A stretch of 64,000 bases of DNA from Candidatus Phyllobacterium onerii (GTDB lineage: Bacteria > Pseudomonadota > Alphaproteobacteria > Rhizobiales > Rhizobiaceae): NCBI RefSeq assembly GCF_028331445.1, contig NZ_JAQMHX010000001.1, positions 310,001-374,000 on the forward strand, given 5' to 3'. The position numbers were made by a program, and so were the translations under genes. Positions 1 to 9,396 of the stretch are shown piece by piece. The notes beneath the pieces are model-generated. The model ran no database searches, was not told the DNA's origin, and worked only from the letters and a program-made list of their open reading frames with translations. The first letter of the stretch is position 1, and every line of letters begins with the position of its first letter.

Positions 1-1
1 G

Positions 2-1093
2 GAGCGCGCCGTCGCCATGGCCAAGGTTTCACCGGATGACGCATTCGAAGGGCTTGCTGCCCCCGAAAATCTCGTGCGCAACGTTCGTGACCTTGATCTT
101 TATGATTCGACGGTAGTCGACGCAGCACAGCTGACCGAGGCAGCGTTGGCCGCGGAAGAAGCTGCTCTTGCTGTCGAAGGCGTTACCAATTCCGGTGGCG
201 GATCTGCGTCGGCAGGAATGGGAGGGCTAGTGCTCGTTACCTCTGGCGGCTTTGCCGGGCAATATATGGGTTCGCGCTTTTCGCGCTCGGTCAGTGCCAT
301 TGCGGGAAGCGGCACTGCCATGGAACGCGACTATGATTTTTCGTCGCGTATCTATTTCGAGGCTTTGGAAGATGCTGAAGCCATTGGTCGCTCTGCCGGC
401 GAGCGGGCTGTCAAGCGTCTTGGTGCACGTCAGGCAAAGACCGGCCGCGTTAACGTCGTCTTCGATCCGCGCGTAGCCCGTGGCATTGCCAGCCATATCG
501 CCAGCGCGATCAATGGCGCATCAGTTGCGCGCAGGACCAGCTTTCTCAAGGATCGTATGGGAATGAAAATTCTTTCGGAGGCGATCAATGTTACCGACGA
601 TCCATTGCGGGTTCGCGGCCCTTCCTCACGTCCCTTCGATGGCGAAGGGATGGAGGGCGTGCCGCTCAACATGATTGAGAATGGTATACTCAGGCACTGG
701 TTCCTCTCGACCTCGACCGCCAAGGAATTGGGCTTGACGACAAATGGCCGGGGTGTGCGTTCTGGCTCGACAGTGGTCCCATCTTCGACCAACTTCGCTA
801 TAGAACCCGGAGACAAGACACCCGAAGAAATCATCCGTTCTGTCGGGACGGGCTTCTACGTTACAGAGCTGTTCGGCCATGGCGTGGATATGGTTACCGG
901 TGAGTACAGTCGAGGTGCTTCGGGATTCTGGATCGAGAACGGCGAACTTGCTTACCCGGTGAGCGAAGTCACCATCGCCTCCAACCTTAAAGAGATGTTT
1001 CTCAATCTCGTTGCCGCCAACGATATTGATCGCAATTTCGGTGTTGCCAGCCCGACTCTCCTGATCGAAGGCATGACTCTTGCCGGCAAATAA
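2..1093 (+). CDS. pmbA: TldD/PmbA family metalloprotease-related protein (PmbA/TldE type), 5' partial
   Basis: Belongs to the TldD/PmbA family, whose two paralogues form a cytoplasmic complex that degrades unfolded peptides and processes some modified peptides. The frame is open to the left edge (codons before the first ATG at 17 read ERAVA, continuing the family sequence). About 363 residues remain of the usual ~450, so the N-terminus lies outside the window. The part seen carries the family C-terminal region (LFGHGVDMVTGEYSRGASGFWIEN). No HExxxH motif is visible in this portion, which fits the PmbA/TldE subunit better than TldD. It overlaps the next gene by 14 bases, suggesting co-transcription. 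Confidence 0.9.
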   Translation, partial: ERAVAMAKVSPDDAFEGLAAPENLVRNVRDLDLYDSTVVDAAQLTEAALAAEEAALAVEGVTNSGGGSASAGMGGLVLVTSGGFAGQYMGSRFSRSVSAIAGSGTAMERDYDFSSRIYFEALEDAEAIGRSAGERAVKRLGARQAKTGRVNVVFDPRVARGIASHIASAINGASVARRTSFLKDRMGMKILSEAINVTDDPLRVRGPSSRPFDGEGMEGVPLNMIENGILRHWFLSTSTAKELGLTTNGRGVRSGSTVVPSSTNFAIEPGDKTPEEIIRSVGTGFYVTELFGHGVDMVTGEYSRGASGFWIENGELAYPVSEVTIASNLKEMFLNLVAANDIDRNFGVASPTLLIEGMTLAGK

Positions 1094-1889
1094 ACAAAAT
1101 CGCGAAGATCTCGAACTGATACGTGAGGCTGCAGAGGGAGCAGGTCGAATAGCGCTCTCGTATTTTAAGCAAGCGCCGCAAATCTGGATGAAGACAGGCA
1201 ATTCGCCGGTCACAGAGGCAGACCTTGCCGCAGACAAGTATCTGAAGGACATGTTGCTGACGGCCCGGCCCGACTATGGCTGGATATCGGAAGAGACCCT
1301 CGATGAACGGGTAGCCTCACCGAGACAACGGTTCTTTGTGGTCGATCCGATCGATGGAACTCGGGCGTTTATCGAAGGGCAGGATGTCTGGTGTGTCAGC
1401 GTTGCTGTCATTGAAAATGGGCGGCCTGTCGCGGGTGTACTCGACTGTCCTGCGCGCGAGGAAATATTCACGGCATTGCCGGGTTTCGGCGCGGAGCAAA
1501 ATGGCAGTGCTATTCGCGTTCAGGCCGAGAACCAGCCATTCAAGGTAGCGGGACCTGGTGCATTTTTGAAAAGACTGCCCGAGCGTTTCCTTGCCTCCAT
1601 CGAACATGCTCCTTATGTGGCCTCACTGGCTTACCGGATCGCCATGGTGGCGCGTGGCGATATTGCTGGAACTTTTGTGCGCCCCAACTCGCATGACTGG
1701 GATTTGGCTGCGGCGGACCTCATCCTTTCGGAGGCGGGCGGCAATGTCTTGACAGCCGATGGCAAGCCGCTCACTTACGGCTTACGCAATACCAGCACCG
1801 GCGATTACCGGCATGAGGCGCTCGTCGCCGCCAGCGGTCTACTATTGGATAACATGTTGGCCGTTGTCGCTGAAACCGCCTTCGGATAA
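1080..1889 (+). CDS. Inositol monophosphatase-family phosphatase, CysQ-like 3'(2'),5'-bisphosphate nucleotidase
   Basis: A Mg-dependent, Li-sensitive type sugar/nucleotide phosphatase of 269 aa. The metal-binding signatures are ISEET (about 70-74), DPIDGTRAF (about 88-96) and WDLAAADLILSEAGG (about 206-220), all in the family order. CysQ-type enzymes hydrolyse PAP/PAPS by-products of sulfate assimilation. An inositol-1-phosphatase role cannot be excluded from sequence alone. The best start is TTG at 1080, inside the end of the pmbA-like gene. No better ATG precedes the conserved first helix. It is followed by a short gap and then the DUF4170 gene. Confidence 0.85.
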   Translation: MPANKQNREDLELIREAAEGAGRIALSYFKQAPQIWMKTGNSPVTEADLAADKYLKDMLLTARPDYGWISEETLDERVASPRQRFFVVDPIDGTRAFIEGQDVWCVSVAVIENGRPVAGVLDCPAREEIFTALPGFGAEQNGSAIRVQAENQPFKVAGPGAFLKRLPERFLASIEHAPYVASLAYRIAMVARGDIAGTFVRPNSHDWDLAAADLILSEAGGNVLTADGKPLTYGLRNTSTGDYRHEALVAASGLLLDNMLAVVAETAFG

Positions 1890-1929
1890 ACAGGCAGTAA
1901 CTTCAATTCGATCATTTGGATGGGCAACC

Positions 1930-2178
1930 ATGAGCGAAAACGCATCAGATCAAAAGCAACTGCTTCATCTCGTCTTTGGCGGCGAGCTGAAGAAACTGGG
2001 CGGTGTGGAATTTCGCGATCTCGACAAGCTCGATATTGTCGGCATTTACCCAAATTTCGAAACCGCACAGCGTGCGTGGAAATCCAAAGCACAGCAGACG
2101 GTCGATAATGCGCACATGCGCTATTTCATCGTGCACATGCATAAGTTGCTGGATCCTGTCACAGGCAAGGCAGACTGA
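1930..2178 (+). CDS. DUF4170 domain protein
   Basis: An 82-residue protein of the DUF4170 family, common in alphaproteobacteria at this place in the lipid A gene neighbourhood; no function is established. ATG 1930 is chosen because upstream in-frame sequence belongs to the end of the phosphatase region in another frame, while MSENASDQKQLLHLVFGGEL is the family-like N-terminus. Mid-protein it carries GIYPNFETAQRAWKSKAQ and ends HKLLDPVTG. It lies 12 bases ahead of the acyltransferase gene and is probably co-transcribed with waaA and lpxK. No transmembrane segment or signal peptide is seen. Confidence 0.8.
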   Translation: MSENASDQKQLLHLVFGGELKKLGGVEFRDLDKLDIVGIYPNFETAQRAWKSKAQQTVDNAHMRYFIVHMHKLLDPVTGKAD

Positions 2179-2190
2179 TCTAATATCGGC

Positions 2191-2964
2191 ATGAGTGAAC
2201 ACATCCCAGTGGCAACCAAGTCTCCCCGGCGAAAAAGCGGGATGCTGAAACGTTTTTGGCGAAGGGTACGCGGCCCCTTGGCAAAATCGCCGATGGTCCG
2301 CTCGATGATCGCTTTCCTGATCACGCAGTTTTTCCGGCTGGTCAATGCTACCAACCCGAGGATTCCCGGTTCCTCCGACCTCGAGGAAATGAAGCGCGGC
2401 GGCGAACCTTTCATCGCGGTTGCTTGGCACGGCCAGCACCTGATGGCGCCGTTCCTGATGCCGCGCGGTGTTCGCTTTGTTGCCATGTTCTCGAAAAGCA
2501 AGGACGCTGAACTCAATGCACGTGTCGCTGAACGCTTTGGCGTCGAGATCGTGCGCGGTTCCGGCGGGAGAGATCGGGCCAGGGGGACGGTAAAAGGTGG
2601 TGCGCGCGCCTTGCTCGCCTTGAAAAAAGCACTCAAGGAAGGTAAGACCGCTGCCATGATTGCTGATATCCCGCACGGGACGCCGCGTGAATCCGGAATT
2701 GGCGTCGTCCTTCTTGCCAAGCTGTCTGGCCGTCCAATTCTCCCGATTTGCTACCTGACGTCTAAAAGAAAAGTCTTGGAGAAGAGCTGGGACAAGACCA
2801 CCATTCCCTTGCCCTTTGGCAGGTCGGGGCTGATTATTGGCGACCCTATTTTCGTGCCGGAGGATGCCGACGATGCAATGCTTGAAGCCAAACGTGTCGA
2901 ATTGACCAACAGTTTGAATGCGAACACCGTTCGGGTGCATGAGTTGGTGGATGGTAGGGTATGA
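2191..2964 (+). CDS. DUF374 lysophospholipid acyltransferase-family protein
   Basis: A 257-aa protein of the DUF374/LPLAT-like family, expected at the inner membrane and acting in lipid or lipid A acyl transfer; its exact substrate is unknown. A hydrophobic stretch near residues 38-50 (MIAFLITQFFRLV) follows a basic N-terminus. The acyltransferase-type motif is WHGQH (about 79-83), followed by the SKSKDAELNARVAERFGVE region and GGRDRARG. Its stop overlaps the waaA start as ATGA (2961-2964), so the two are translationally coupled. This supports a role in lipopolysaccharide lipid assembly. Confidence 0.85.
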   Translation: MSEHIPVATKSPRRKSGMLKRFWRRVRGPLAKSPMVRSMIAFLITQFFRLVNATNPRIPGSSDLEEMKRGGEPFIAVAWHGQHLMAPFLMPRGVRFVAMFSKSKDAELNARVAERFGVEIVRGSGGRDRARGTVKGGARALLALKKALKEGKTAAMIADIPHGTPRESGIGVVLLAKLSGRPILPICYLTSKRKVLEKSWDKTTIPLPFGRSGLIIGDPIFVPEDADDAMLEAKRVELTNSLNANTVRVHELVDGRV

Positions 2965-4283
2965 GTGAACGTTGGGCTCGATTTGTCCTGAGCACCTATC
3001 GATGGGTGGGTGCCGCAGCCTTTCCGGTCGTTGGCGCCTATGTGGCTTTCCGCGCGAGCAAAGGCAAGGAAGAGCGTGGTCGTCATGGCGAGCGCTACGG
3101 CAATGCGAGCGTTGCCCGCCCTTCGGGTCCACTCATTTGGGTTCATGCGGCCAGTGTCGGCGAGACGTCGGCTGTCACACCGCTTGTGGAAGCAATTATC
3201 GACACAGGCATCCATGTGGTTCTGACGACGGGCACCGTCACATCTGCGAAGATGGTGCAGGAACGCCTCGGCGACCGGGTCATTCATCAGTATGTCCCGC
3301 TCGACCTCAAGCCTGCAGTCGATCGTTTTCTAACCCACTGGCAGCCAGATCTGGCAGTCATCTGCGAATCCGAAATCTGGCCGATGACGATCCTCGAACT
3401 CGGGACGCGCCGGGTCCCGCAAGTTCTCGTCAACGGCCGTTTGTCGGATCGCTCTTTCGCATCGTGGCACAGGCGCGCGTCAATCGCCGAAGCCTTGTTC
3501 GAAAACCTCGCGCATGTCGTTGCCCAATCCGAAGTCGATGGCGAGCGGTTCCGTGCACTTGGCGCAAGACCGGTGACGGTTTCGGGCAATCTAAAGGTCG
3601 ACACGGCCGTGCCGCCGGTAAACAACGCAGAGCTTGCTTTGCTCCAGCGTATGATCGGAACGCGCAAGATTTGGGCGGCCATTTCAACTCACCAGGGCGA
3701 AGAGGCGGTCGTTGCGCAGGTCCACCATATGCTAAAGGCAAGGCATCGCGATTTGCTGACCATCATCGTTCCCCGCCATCCGGATCGTGCAGCGCAGATT
3801 GCAGCCGAGATTGAGAAGTTGGGCATGAAGGTCGCGCTGCGTAGCCGTGGCGATCAGATTGAGCCCGATACCGACATTTATCTTGGCGATACGATAGGCG
3901 ACATGGGACTTTATCTGCGACTGACAGAAATCGCCTTTGTCGGCCGCTCGTTGACAGCCCAGGGCGGGCAGAATCCCCTTGAACCTGCCATGCTGAAATC
4001 CGCTATTCTTTCCGGGCGAAATGTCCAGAATTTCCGCGACTCCTATCAGCGTCTGATCAAGAATGGCGGCGCCAAGCTTGTACGTGATAAGGACATGCTG
4101 GCTGGCGCGGTGAATTACCTTTTCAACAATCCCGCAGAACGCCAGATCATGATCGATGCCGGGTTGAAGACCGTCGAAGACATGCGGGGTTCGCTGACCC
4201 GCACCATGACAGCGCTTGAGCCTTTTATTCAGCCGCTGGTTCTTCAGGCACGTCTGAGCAATCGCGAAGGCGGCTGGAAATGA
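2961..4283 (+). CDS. waaA: 3-deoxy-D-manno-octulosonic acid (Kdo) transferase
   Basis: WaaA (KdtA) adds Kdo residues from CMP-Kdo to the lipid A precursor on the cytoplasmic face of the inner membrane. The protein has 440 aa, slightly over the usual 420-430. A membrane-associating hydrophobic segment lies near 17-30. The conserved acidic residue of the first motif is in GRHGERYG (Glu44), followed by WVHAASVGE (60-68), the UDP-sugar-transferase-like VVPRHPDR and the late GGQNPLEPA motif. The gene sits between the DUF374 acyltransferase and lpxK with 4-base overlaps on both sides, a tight Kdo/lipid A operon. Confidence 0.95.
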   Translation: MSERWARFVLSTYRWVGAAAFPVVGAYVAFRASKGKEERGRHGERYGNASVARPSGPLIWVHAASVGETSAVTPLVEAIIDTGIHVVLTTGTVTSAKMVQERLGDRVIHQYVPLDLKPAVDRFLTHWQPDLAVICESEIWPMTILELGTRRVPQVLVNGRLSDRSFASWHRRASIAEALFENLAHVVAQSEVDGERFRALGARPVTVSGNLKVDTAVPPVNNAELALLQRMIGTRKIWAAISTHQGEEAVVAQVHHMLKARHRDLLTIIVPRHPDRAAQIAAEIEKLGMKVALRSRGDQIEPDTDIYLGDTIGDMGLYLRLTEIAFVGRSLTAQGGQNPLEPAMLKSAILSGRNVQNFRDSYQRLIKNGGAKLVRDKDMLAGAVNYLFNNPAERQIMIDAGLKTVEDMRGSLTRTMTALEPFIQPLVLQARLSNREGGWK

Positions 4284-5311
4284 CGAGTGAGGCGCCTCCG
4301 TTCTGGTGGGAGAAACCGGACTGGCGCGCTCGGGCTCTGAGCCCTCTTTCAAAAATATATGGAATGGTTGCCGGACGGCGTCTTCGGCGGGCCAAACCGC
4401 CAGCCATACCCGTGCCTGTACTGTGCATAGGTAACTTTACTTTGGGCGGAGCAGGCAAAACGCCGACATCCATAGCGTTTGCGCAGGCAGCGACCACAGC
4501 GGGTCTCAAGCCAGGCATTGTTTCGCGTGGCTATGGCGGCGCGTTCTCCGGTCTGCACCGCGTTGATCTGGGCCACGACAGTGCCCGCCACGTCGGTGAC
4601 GAGCCGATGCTCCTCGCGCGGTATGCACCGGTCGTCGTCTGCACAGACCGTCTTGCCGGTGCAAAGTCCCTGCATGACGCGGGGTGTGACTTCATCATCA
4701 TGGATGATGGCTTCCAGAGTGCCCGTCTTCACTTCGATTATGCTCTGCTTGTCGTAGACGCCGGACGTGGTATCGGCAATGGCCATGTCTTCCCGGGTGG
4801 TCCCTTGCGCGCGCCCTTGACCGACCAGCTCGTCCGGGCCGACGCTCTCTTGAAGATCGGCACAGCGAACGGTGCTGACAAACTGGTTCGGAACGCTGCG
4901 CGTGCGGCGAAACCAGTTTACGAGGCCGTCCTCAAACCCAAAGCATTGGAAGGGATTGCAGATAGACCGTTACTCGCTTTTGCGGGCATTGGCGATCCAT
5001 CCAAATTCTTCAGGACGCTTGAAGAGGCGGGCGCCAAGGTCGAGCAAACAAGATCGTTCCCCGACCATCATCCCTATAAGGACGAAGACATTGCCGATCT
5101 TCTAAGGGACGCCGACAAGGACGGCCTTACCTTGATTACAACGACAAAGGACCAGGTCCGGTTGCTGGACGGTAGCCCGGCGGTGAAAGAGCTCGCGTCG
5201 CAGGTCCTGGTTCTGGAAGTGGAGCTCGTCTTCAGTCATCCGCAGACTGCGTTACGCATCATTCGGGAAACGCGAGATCGCGCCAGGATGCGTTCTCTCA
5301 AACGCTCATAA
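4280..5311 (+). CDS. lpxK: Tetraacyldisaccharide 4'-kinase (lipid A biosynthesis)
   Basis: LpxK phosphorylates the 4' position of the tetraacyldisaccharide precursor to make lipid IVA at the inner membrane. The protein has 343 aa. The P-loop GNFTLGGAGKTP lies at 51-62, GDEP at about 106-109, and the characteristic DDGFQ at 142-146. Its ATG overlaps the waaA stop by 4 bases. Its final 6 bases overlap the 3' end of the convergent lipoprotein gene at 5306, leaving no room for a separate terminator. Confidence 0.96.
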   Translation: MTSEAPPFWWEKPDWRARALSPLSKIYGMVAGRRLRRAKPPAIPVPVLCIGNFTLGGAGKTPTSIAFAQAATTAGLKPGIVSRGYGGAFSGLHRVDLGHDSARHVGDEPMLLARYAPVVVCTDRLAGAKSLHDAGCDFIIMDDGFQSARLHFDYALLVVDAGRGIGNGHVFPGGPLRAPLTDQLVRADALLKIGTANGADKLVRNAARAAKPVYEAVLKPKALEGIADRPLLAFAGIGDPSKFFRTLEEAGAKVEQTRSFPDHHPYKDEDIADLLRDADKDGLTLITTTKDQVRLLDGSPAVKELASQVLVLEVELVFSHPQTALRIIRETRDRARMRSLKRS

Positions 5312-5761
5312 CCGCCCGCGGAAACTCCGAATCCTTGGCGGTGCTTCGCGCATGGGTATATCGAGATTGCGTCCGGTCGTCTGGCTGAAGTTGCGGTCAT
5401 TCGAGAAAAGAATATTGCCTCCACGCCGAATTTCGACGGAAAGCGCAACGCGCGGCACCGAGCCGCTCGCTGGAATCTCGATCTCATATGCTACAGGGAA
5501 ATGGCCATTGCGGTTGAGAGTGAAGCTCATCCCGCCAATCTTGGGCATGTGGGAGGAATTCCCTCCTGTGGCGTCATAGGCGTTGATGTATACAACCGAA
5601 CTTGCCGTAAGCCACGTATAGGGTGGGCCTCGCAGATAGCCGCGTATGGTTTTGGTTGGTCCGCTATAGGGCGGCTCGCGGCTCGCGCTGTCTGTGGTGC
5701 AGCCGCTTGCCAGTGTAGCGGCAGCAAGAAGCGAAAGTAGTACCGCGCGCCTCGAGAGCAT
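5306..5761 (-). CDS. YbaY/YscW-like putative lipoprotein
   Basis: A 151-aa protein with a lipoprotein signal: basic MLSRR, a hydrophobic core, then LASGC with Cys21 as the lipidation site. The rest is a beta-rich domain resembling YbaY/YscW-type lipoproteins (VVYINAYDATGG, then FPVAYEIEIP and VALSVEIRRGGNILFSND), which are small periplasm-facing proteins of unknown or pilotin-like role. This is a fold-level guess from sequence feel. The start codon is one base past the DUF2093 stop, indicating translational coupling in the order mutL, DUF2093, lipoprotein. The 3' end overlaps lpxK by 6 bases on the opposite strand. Confidence 0.7.
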   Translation of the reverse strand: MLSRRAVLLSLLAAATLASGCTTDSASREPPYSGPTKTIRGYLRGPPYTWLTASSVVYINAYDATGGNSSHMPKIGGMSFTLNRNGHFPVAYEIEIPASGSVPRVALSVEIRRGGNILFSNDRNFSQTTGRNLDIPMREAPPRIRSFRGRL

Positions 5762-5762
5762 C

Positions 5763-5999
5763 TCAGGCCTTGCTGCGTTGACGCAGAGCGGGGTTCATCT
5801 CGATCTCGCGCTCCAATGAAATCCGTGCGTCGGCGTAGGCTTCCTGCCGCGCCACGCTCCAGTACTTCAATTCGTCAAGCGGGATCTTTTCGGAGGTAAC
5901 AGAACACAAGACGTAGGAGCCAGGCGACAGGACCTGGAAATCACCGTCGAGATAGCGGATTTTAGCTTCACGCGAGCCAGGGCCTTCAAATCTGTTCAT
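5763..5999 (-). CDS. DUF2093 domain protein
   Basis: A 78-aa alphaproteobacterial family protein of unknown function, recognised by AKIRYLDGDFQVLSPGSYV, then CSVTSEKIPLDELKYWSV and RQEAYADA. The single Cys of CSVTSEKIPL sits in a zinc-ribbon-like context, but no paired cysteines are present. It is soluble, with no signal peptide. It lies 64 bases downstream of mutL and directly ahead of the lipoprotein gene on the same strand, so it is probably in one transcript with both. Confidence 0.8.
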   Translation of the reverse strand: MNRFEGPGSREAKIRYLDGDFQVLSPGSYVLCSVTSEKIPLDELKYWSVARQEAYADARISLEREIEMNPALRQRSKA

Positions 6000-6063
6000 A
6001 AAATGTGTTCCGGTTTTATCAATTTCATTTCATTTAGGCGCCCGTAGCCATGCCGGTCAAGAC

Positions 6064-7923
6064 TCACCTGCGGCCAAACAAGCGCTCAATGTCTGTCAAC
6101 TTCAGTTCAATATAGGTGGGGCGGCCGTGATTACAGGTCCCGGAGCCTGGCGTTTCTTCCATCTGGCGCAGCAGGGCATTCATTTCGTCGGGTTTCAAGC
6201 GTCGTCCGGCGCGAACAGAGCCATGGCACGCCATGGTTGCAGCGACGTGATTGAGAATGGCTTTGAGACCGTCCGACGTATCGTGTTCGGCAATTTCATC
6301 AGCGAGATCGCGGATCAGTTTCTGCGTATCGATTTCTCCCAGCATGGAGGGTGTTTCACGAACAGCAATCGCACCTGGCCCGAAAGATTCGATACCGAGG
6401 CCGAAGCGCGCCAGTGTCTCCGCGTGGGCCACAAGCCGCCCGACGTCTTCTTCTGGCAAATCAACGATTTCGGGGATGAGCAGCATCTGCGCTGGCAGGG
6501 ACTTCGAATGAAGCGCGTTTTTCAGTGCCTCATAGACCAGCCGCTCGTGGGCCGCGTGCTGATCGACAATGACCAGACTGTCTTCGGTCTGTGAGACGAT
6601 ATAATTAGCATGAATCTGTGCTCTTGCGGCCCCAAGCGGCGCTGAAAGCAGCTCCTGTGGAGCCTCAGCCATCCCGGCCCGTGTGTCTGCGGCAAGCGCC
6701 GTTGCACCATCGTAAAGAAAGGCCTGAACCGTTTCCGCAAAACCCTCTCCACCATGCCGTGCGGCTGGCTCCATTGCGAATGGGCGATAGGGCGATTGCT
6801 GGACATTGTAGTTCTGATTGACCGCCGCTGCACCCTGCCAGCGCTGGGCTGCTGCTGGTCGGATTGGTTCTACGCCGCCAAGTCGGAATGAATTCAGCAT
6901 CGCCTCGGCACCGCTGGTCGCGGCGCGGATACCGGATTGACCGAGTGCTTCGCGAATGGCCCCCACGATCAAACCCCGCACCAGTCCGGGATCACGGAAG
7001 CGCACATCGGCTTTGGCTGGATGCACATTGACGTCGACAAGAGCCGGATCAAGGTTGAGGAAAAGCACGACTACCGGATGCCGGTCGCGCGAAATCACAT
7101 CGGCAAAGGCGCCGCGTATCGCGCCCCAGATTTGCTTGTCGCGGACGGGGCGTCCGTTCACATAGGCAAATTGCTGCAGGCTGTTGGCGCGGTTGAATGC
7201 AGGAATGCCGGCAAAGCCCGACAGGCGTACACCATCGCGCATTGCATCGATAGCAATGGCGTTTTCGGGAAATTCCTTGCCAAGCACCTGCGAAATGCGC
7301 TCCAGCATACCTGTCGATCCCGTGCCGGTTGCGGCGAGATCCAAAGGTGTGCGGTCGCTTCCGGCAATTGAAAAGCGGATATGCGGAAAAGCGATTGCGA
7401 CGCGCTTGACCACATCGCTTATGGCGGAAGCTTCGGCACGGTCGGTCTTCATGAACTTCAGTCGTGCCGGTGTCGCGAAAAAGAGATCACGCACTTCGGC
7501 AATCGTCCCGCCATTCATTGGCGTCGGGCGAGGTCCCTCCAGTCGTCCGCCGTGAACGTTGATCTCAAAACCGGAATCCGCCTCGGCTATCCGTGATTTC
7601 ACCGAAAGCCGCGATACCGATCCGATTGATGGCAGTGCTTCACCGCGAAAGCCGAGCGCGCGTATGTCATGAACATTGTCGGTGAGCTTTGAAGTACAGT
7701 GACGCGCAACGGCGAGAGTTAACTCGTCAGACGGAATCCCCGATCCATTGTCGCTGACGCGGATCAAATTCTTACCGCCGCCTGCAGTAACGATATCGAT
7801 GCGGGTTGCGCCGGCATCGATGGCGTTCTCGACGAGCTCCTTCACCACGCTCGCCGGGCGTTCGATGACTTCGCCCGCGGCGATCTGGTTTATGATTGTT
7901 TCGGTCAGCTGCTTGATAGCCAT
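6064..7923 (-). CDS. mutL: DNA mismatch repair protein MutL
   Basis: MutL couples MutS mismatch recognition to strand incision. The protein has 619 aa. The GHKL ATPase motifs are in place: [12 protein letters not shown] (29-40), DNGSGI (58-63) and GFRGEAL (91-97). The C-terminal domain has the metal-dependent nicking-endonuclease motif DQHA-x2-E-x4-E at 454-465, plus ACHGS (565-569) and CNHGRPT (597-603). This is therefore the self-nicking type expected in bacteria without MutH, not the E. coli type. The linker at about 340-430 is Ala/Pro-rich and variable. Confidence 0.96.
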   Translation of the reverse strand: MAIKQLTETIINQIAAGEVIERPASVVKELVENAIDAGATRIDIVTAGGGKNLIRVSDNGSGIPSDELTLAVARHCTSKLTDNVHDIRALGFRGEALPSIGSVSRLSVKSRIAEADSGFEINVHGGRLEGPRPTPMNGGTIAEVRDLFFATPARLKFMKTDRAEASAISDVVKRVAIAFPHIRFSIAGSDRTPLDLAATGTGSTGMLERISQVLGKEFPENAIAIDAMRDGVRLSGFAGIPAFNRANSLQQFAYVNGRPVRDKQIWGAIRGAFADVISRDRHPVVVLFLNLDPALVDVNVHPAKADVRFRDPGLVRGLIVGAIREALGQSGIRAATSGAEAMLNSFRLGGVEPIRPAAAQRWQGAAAVNQNYNVQQSPYRPFAMEPAARHGGEGFAETVQAFLYDGATALAADTRAGMAEAPQELLSAPLGAARAQIHANYIVSQTEDSLVIVDQHAAHERLVYEALKNALHSKSLPAQMLLIPEIVDLPEEDVGRLVAHAETLARFGLGIESFGPGAIAVRETPSMLGEIDTQKLIRDLADEIAEHDTSDGLKAILNHVAATMACHGSVRAGRRLKPDEMNALLRQMEETPGSGTCNHGRPTYIELKLTDIERLFGRR

Positions 7924-8036
7924 CGAAAACCTATACTGGATTCGTCCTTCGACGGAAATCCGGCGGGTTGGCTGTCCTCAGGAAACATTTGGACATCCAT
8001 CTGGCTTTAGACACAAATTTGATGATAGGTCTCTTG

Positions 8037-8181
8037 AAAAGACTGTTTGAAAAGTCGCTGCGGCGGAACAGATGGCGTGGTTTTCGAGAACCGGAGCGCA
8101 GCGTACGTATAAGTACGTGAGCACCGGAAGAAGAGAAAATCGCGTCAGATGGCCGCTGCAGTGAGTTTCCGGCAGTCTTCG
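8037..8181. repeat. Long imperfect palindrome upstream of gcdH
   Basis: The gap between mutL and gcdH holds an inverted repeat with arms of about 55 bp. AGACTG (8040-8045) pairs with CAGTCT (8173-8178). Moving inward there are matching blocks GAAA, CTGC, GCGG and TTTTC, then CCGG at 8091-8094 against CCGG at 8124-8127. A perfect inner hairpin CGTAC/GTACG lies at 8102-8106 and 8113-8117. It ends about 8 bases before the gcdH ribosome-binding site. It looks like a rhizobial dispersed palindrome, but an mRNA leader structure is possible. Confidence 0.55.
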
Positions 8182-8203
8182 GAAAATCAAGGAGGAAACC
8201 CCA

Positions 8204-9394
8204 ATGGCCAATTCGAAGCCGTCCTTTGTCTGGACTGATCCCTTTCTCTTGGAAGATCAATTGACTGAAGACGAGCGGATGATCCGCGACAGCGCCCGTG
8301 CCTTCGCGCAAAACGAGCTGCTGCCGCGTATCGAAGAGGCCTATCTGGAGGAGAAGACCGATCCCGACCTCTTCAGACTGATGGGTGAATCCGGCCTTCT
8401 CGGTGTCACCTTGCCTGAGGAATACGGCACCGCCGGAGCATCTTATGTGGCATACGGCCTCGTGGCCCGCGAAGTCGAGCGTGTCGACAGCGGTTATCGC
8501 TCCATGATGAGCGTCCAGTCGTCGCTGGTCATGTATCCGATCTATGCCTACGGCTCCGAGGAACAGCGCAAGAAATACCTGCCAAAACTTGCTTCCGGAG
8601 AGTGGATTGGTTGCTTTGGCCTGACTGAGCCCGACGCCGGCTCGGATCCGGCGGGCATGAAGACCCGCGCGACAAAAGTCGCGGATGGCTACCGGTTGTC
8701 TGGTTCAAAGATGTGGATTTCCAATTCACCCATAGCCGACGTTTTTGTCGTCTGGGCTAAATCTGACGCGCATGATGGCCAGATCAGGGGATTCGTCCTG
8801 GAAAAGGGCATGCAGGGCCTTTCTGCGCCGAAGATCGGCGGGAAGCTCTCGCTGCGCGCGTCGATAACGGGCGAAATCGTCATGGATGGCGTGGTTGTCG
8901 GTGAAGAGCATTTGCTGCCGAATGTTTCCGGCCTGAAAGGGCCGTTCGGTTGCCTCAATCGCGCGCGCTACGGCATTTCTTGGGGTGTAATGGGCGCTGC
9001 GGAGGATTGCTGGCAGCGTACTGTGCAATACGGGCTTGATCGCAAGCAGTTCGGACGGCCACTCGCCGCTACACAGCTGTTTCAGAAGAAATTCGCTGAC
9101 ATGCAGACGGAAATCGCGCTTGGACTACAAGCCTCGTTGCGCGTTGGCCGTCTGATGGACGAAGACAAAGTTGCACCAGAGATGATCAGTCTGATCAAGC
9201 GCAACAATTGCGGCAAGGCGCTGGATATCGCCCGCGTCGCCCGTGACATGCATGGTGGCAATGGCATCCAGATCGGCTATCACGTCATGCGGCACGCGCA
9301 GAACCTTGAGACCGTCAATACCTATGAGGGCACGCATGACGTGCACGCCCTCATTCTAGGCCGCGCGCAGACGGGTATCCAGGCGTTCTTCTAG
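8204..9394 (+). CDS. gcdH: Glutaryl-CoA dehydrogenase (acyl-CoA dehydrogenase family)
   Basis: An FAD enzyme of 396 aa that oxidises and decarboxylates glutaryl-CoA to crotonyl-CoA in lysine, tryptophan or glutarate breakdown. The glutaryl subfamily is suggested by [18 protein letters not shown] at the start, [16 protein letters not shown], and [12 protein letters not shown] for flavin binding. The catalytic Glu375 is in [11 protein letters not shown] strong ribosome-binding site (AAGGAGGAAA) ends 6 bases before ATG 8204. It stands alone between the palindrome and a minus-strand gene. Another short-chain acyl-CoA dehydrogenase is the main alternative. Confidence 0.9.
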   Translation: MANSKPSFVWTDPFLLEDQLTEDERMIRDSARAFAQNELLPRIEEAYLEEKTDPDLFRLMGESGLLGVTLPEEYGTAGASYVAYGLVAREVERVDSGYRSMMSVQSSLVMYPIYAYGSEEQRKKYLPKLASGEWIGCFGLTEPDAGSDPAGMKTRATKVADGYRLSGSKMWISNSPIADVFVVWAKSDAHDGQIRGFVLEKGMQGLSAPKIGGKLSLRASITGEIVMDGVVVGEEHLLPNVSGLKGPFGCLNRARYGISWGVMGAAEDCWQRTVQYGLDRKQFGRPLAATQLFQKKFADMQTEIALGLQASLRVGRLMDEDKVAPEMISLIKRNNCGKALDIARVARDMHGGNGIQIGYHVMRHAQNLETVNTYEGTHDVHALILGRAQTGIQAFF

Positions 9395-9396
9395 AG

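Noticed and set aside
1945-3132. 395-codon minus-strand reading frame
   Set aside because: Covers DUF4170, DUF374 and the start of waaA in reverse; no domain and no ribosome-binding site.
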